Source: Tieghemiomyces parasiticus
Lineage: Eukaryota; Kickxellomycota; Dimargaritomycetes; Dimargaritales; Dimargaritaceae
Assembly (NCBI GenBank): GCA_027575765.1
Contig: JANBPT010000494.1
Coordinates: 1 to 33,450 of the forward strand
Direction: 5' to 3'
DNA length: 33,450 bases
Under the pieces are notes generated by a model that was given only the letters and a program-made list of their open reading frames with translations, did not search any database and was not told where the DNA came from. Positions 31,827-33,450 of this stretch are shown here, piece after piece. The position numbers and the translations under genes are program-made. Each line of letters starts with the position of its first letter. The first letter of the stretch is position 1.

Positions 31827-33134
31827 ATGGGCCATCTTGAACTGTAAGTCAAGACGTTAACCACCACTCCGTTATTGTATCTCTGGCCACCACGCCACGA
31901 AGCGCCAGGCTTAAGCATGGCGGTTACTAACCCAGTACCTACACTACGACGGCTGGTTTTCCCTCGTTCTGTACCCTAACTGTCCAACAGTTACCCGATA
32001 GGTAAGTAGCCACACCGGCTCATCCCCCCCCGCAAACCTAACCGGTAGACAGGCTGCCGCCATCGGCTTCTTGTATAAGGCCCCCATCAATCCTTACCCA
32101 CCAACTCAAACACACCTGCTCGCCCGCTGCCTCTATCCCCTCCTTCTTGACCACTCAGCCAACTTTTCATTCGGAAGCAAAGAGGCCCAGCCGACGGAGG
32201 AGACGGCTGTTCAAGACCGGATCAATAGCGTGCGCAACTACTACGAGGCCCATGGTATGCGCCGGGTAGTCGACGCAGTGATGTTGGTCCACGTCGATCG
32301 CCATCCGCACGTCCTCCTCATCCAGATCGGTCAGCGCTTCTTCCGGCTTCCAGGCGGGTACCTTAAACCTGGCGAGGACGAGCGGGAGGGGCTCGGCAAC
32401 CGCCTTAATGAGCTGCTGGGTCACCCGGCAGGACCGGACGGTAAGGCCGCCGAAAATTTCGATTGGAACGTCGGCGAGTGTATCTCCACCTGGTGGCGAC
32501 CCAACTTTGATGTGCACACCGTAAGTAATAATATATATAGAGTAAAATGTGGTACCGATGAAGTAGGGGGCTCAGACCTTGGTGTGCCTCTTAAGTGGCA
32601 AAGTGCCGATACCCGTGGTGTTTATCGCTTACGGATTATCAAGTCCAATTACTAACGTGTGACTACGATCCGGCAAACTTTCGTTCATTGTTACTACCGG
32701 GCCGTGTGACCTCGTCGGCCTACAGTACCCTTATCTCCCCCCACACGTGTCCCGCCCCAAGGAGCAGCGCCGGCTATTCCTCGTACACCTACCTGACCAC
32801 CGTAAGTTATCCGAAACTCCCTTGTGCAACTTTTCATCCCGGAGAGTCCGCAAGTGGGCTTGGTATTGAATGGGTTTACCTGTTTCCCTACCGGGAAGGC
32901 ACACCGGACTGCTTCGAGATAATTAAATTTACATTCTAACCATGGCCATCTCTCGGAAACTACACTCGTTCTTCATGCCGATGACCCCTCCTAGGCGACC
33001 TCTCGGTCCCCTCCAATATGAAGCTCGTTGCCGTGCCTCTCCTCGAACTCCACAGCAACCCCACCAGCTACGGTAATCAGCTTTCCAGTATACCTCAGTA
33101 TCTCAGCCGGTTCGAGTTTACCTACGCAGAGTAA
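31827..33134 (+). CDS. NUDT21: Cleavage factor Im 25 kDa subunit (NUDT21/CPSF5 family), five exons
   Basis: Exons are 31827-31843, 31991-32001 (11 bases), 32159-32520, 32726-32801 and 32995-33134. All four introns start GTAAGT and end AG. The spliced product is 201 residues (human 227) and begins MGHLELYPIANFSFGSKEAQ, in which the micro-exon supplies the YPI of the conserved block. Further family marks are GMRRVVDAVMLVH (42-54), FRLPGGYLKPGEDEREGL (71-88), WWRPNFDVHTYPYLPPHVSR (121-140), RRLFLV (145-150) and the C-terminal LSSIPQYLSRFEF (185-197). The Nudix box is degenerate, as in CFIm25 proteins, which do not hydrolyse nucleotides but bind UGUA upstream of poly(A) sites as a dimer with CFIm68. 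Reading through the introns would give a false longer N-terminus at 32071. The first ATG may not be the only start. Confidence 0.95.
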
Positions 33135-33252
33135 TTTATTAGGACTTGTTTGTACACGGAGTAATGCGCCGAGCACAACTTAGTTACTAAACGCCAGTGT
33201 TTCATGAAATAGAACGGCAAATGTTATAAGCTCGAATTGTAGGACCAGTATT
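33135..33252. other. Short convergent intergenic gap
   Basis: Only 118 bases separate the CFIm25 stop from the stop of the frame on the opposite strand, so the two transcripts probably overlap or share this terminator region. It is AT-rich at 33130-33150. Confidence 0.4.
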
Positions 33253-33450
33253 CTAGTATGGCGTATCCAAAGCCATCGCCTCATAGTCCGAGGTGGGTAT
33301 GGCTTGATCGCATATAAACAAATCTTTACTATTCTGAATAGTGTCAATGGTAAACCCCACACAGCTTGCCAGTGCAGAGACCCACTCCGCCAGAGAAGGG
33401 TCTCGGGAGTAGAGGCTGCTACCAGGGCGCGGCAGAGACGATTCCACAAC
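33253..33450 (-). CDS. Probable C-terminal end of a gene running off the right edge (partial, hypothetical)
   Basis: The frame is open from the window edge to a TAG complement at 33253-33255, giving 65 residues. The protein is evenly mixed and coding-like, with segments SLAEWVSALASCVGFTIDTI and KDLFICDQAIPTSDYEAMAL, and ends DTPY. I do not recognise the family. No start is inside the window, so the gene body lies to the right. Another minus frame (33180-33449) overlaps but is poorer in composition, and I treat it as a shadow. Confidence 0.4.
   Translation of the reverse strand, partial: VVESSLPRPGSSLYSRDPSLAEWVSALASCVGFTIDTIQNSKDLFICDQAIPTSDYEAMALDTPY

Noticed and set aside
32071..32158. Apparent N-terminus of CFIm25 starting at 32071
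   Set aside because: It is intron read-through. Splicing the 11-base exon at 31991 to 32159 restores the conserved YPIANFSFGSKE block.

Overview
This window is nuclear DNA of a fungus with intron-bearing genes, not a bacterium or phage. The evidence is spliced genes with GTAAG-type donors and introns of about 150 to 310 bases, long pyrimidine-rich leaders, and eukaryotic protein families. An IQGAP with a fungal domain order and a Kes1-like sterol carrier point to fungi. The presence of CFIm25 (absent from budding yeast), a homeodomain-bearing PNUTS-like protein and a tubby-like gene pair suggest an early-diverging lineage, perhaps zoopagomycete. That placement is inference and was not tested.

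Layout. Bases 1-4800 hold degraded or fast-evolving material: a possible gene end at the left edge, a protein-kinase-like gene lacking both catalytic aspartates (minus strand, 1785-2549), a kinase N-lobe-like fragment (3842-4063, plus), an unrecognised minus-strand frame (4035-4373) and a second copy of a tubby-like domain (about 4344-4757, plus). Next come 3.1 kb without a supported gene. A 1503-residue single-exon gene (7887-12398, plus) encodes a PNUTS-like PP1 scaffold. A 4.2 kb gap follows. The better preserved tubby-like gene lies at 16584-17231 (plus), and a two-exon oxysterol-binding protein at 19574-21030 (plus).

The right part holds a three-exon protein-L-isoaspartate methyltransferase (22679-23962, minus), a 1601-residue IQGAP (24583-29388, minus) and a five-exon CFIm25 with an 11-base micro-exon (31827-33134, plus). 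A probable gene end runs off the right edge (33253-33450, minus).

How they relate. The genes are ordinary housekeeping loci with no operon logic. The PNUTS-like protein and CFIm25 both belong to RNA 3'-end processing and termination, but they are about 20 kb apart and nothing ties them together here. I found no tRNA, rRNA, CRISPR array or intact mobile element. I see no convincing undescribed multi-gene system. The strongest leads are the domain architecture of the PNUTS-like protein with its altered homeodomain, the left-end cluster of pseudokinase and tubby-like relics, and the arginine at the GAP finger position of the IQGAP.
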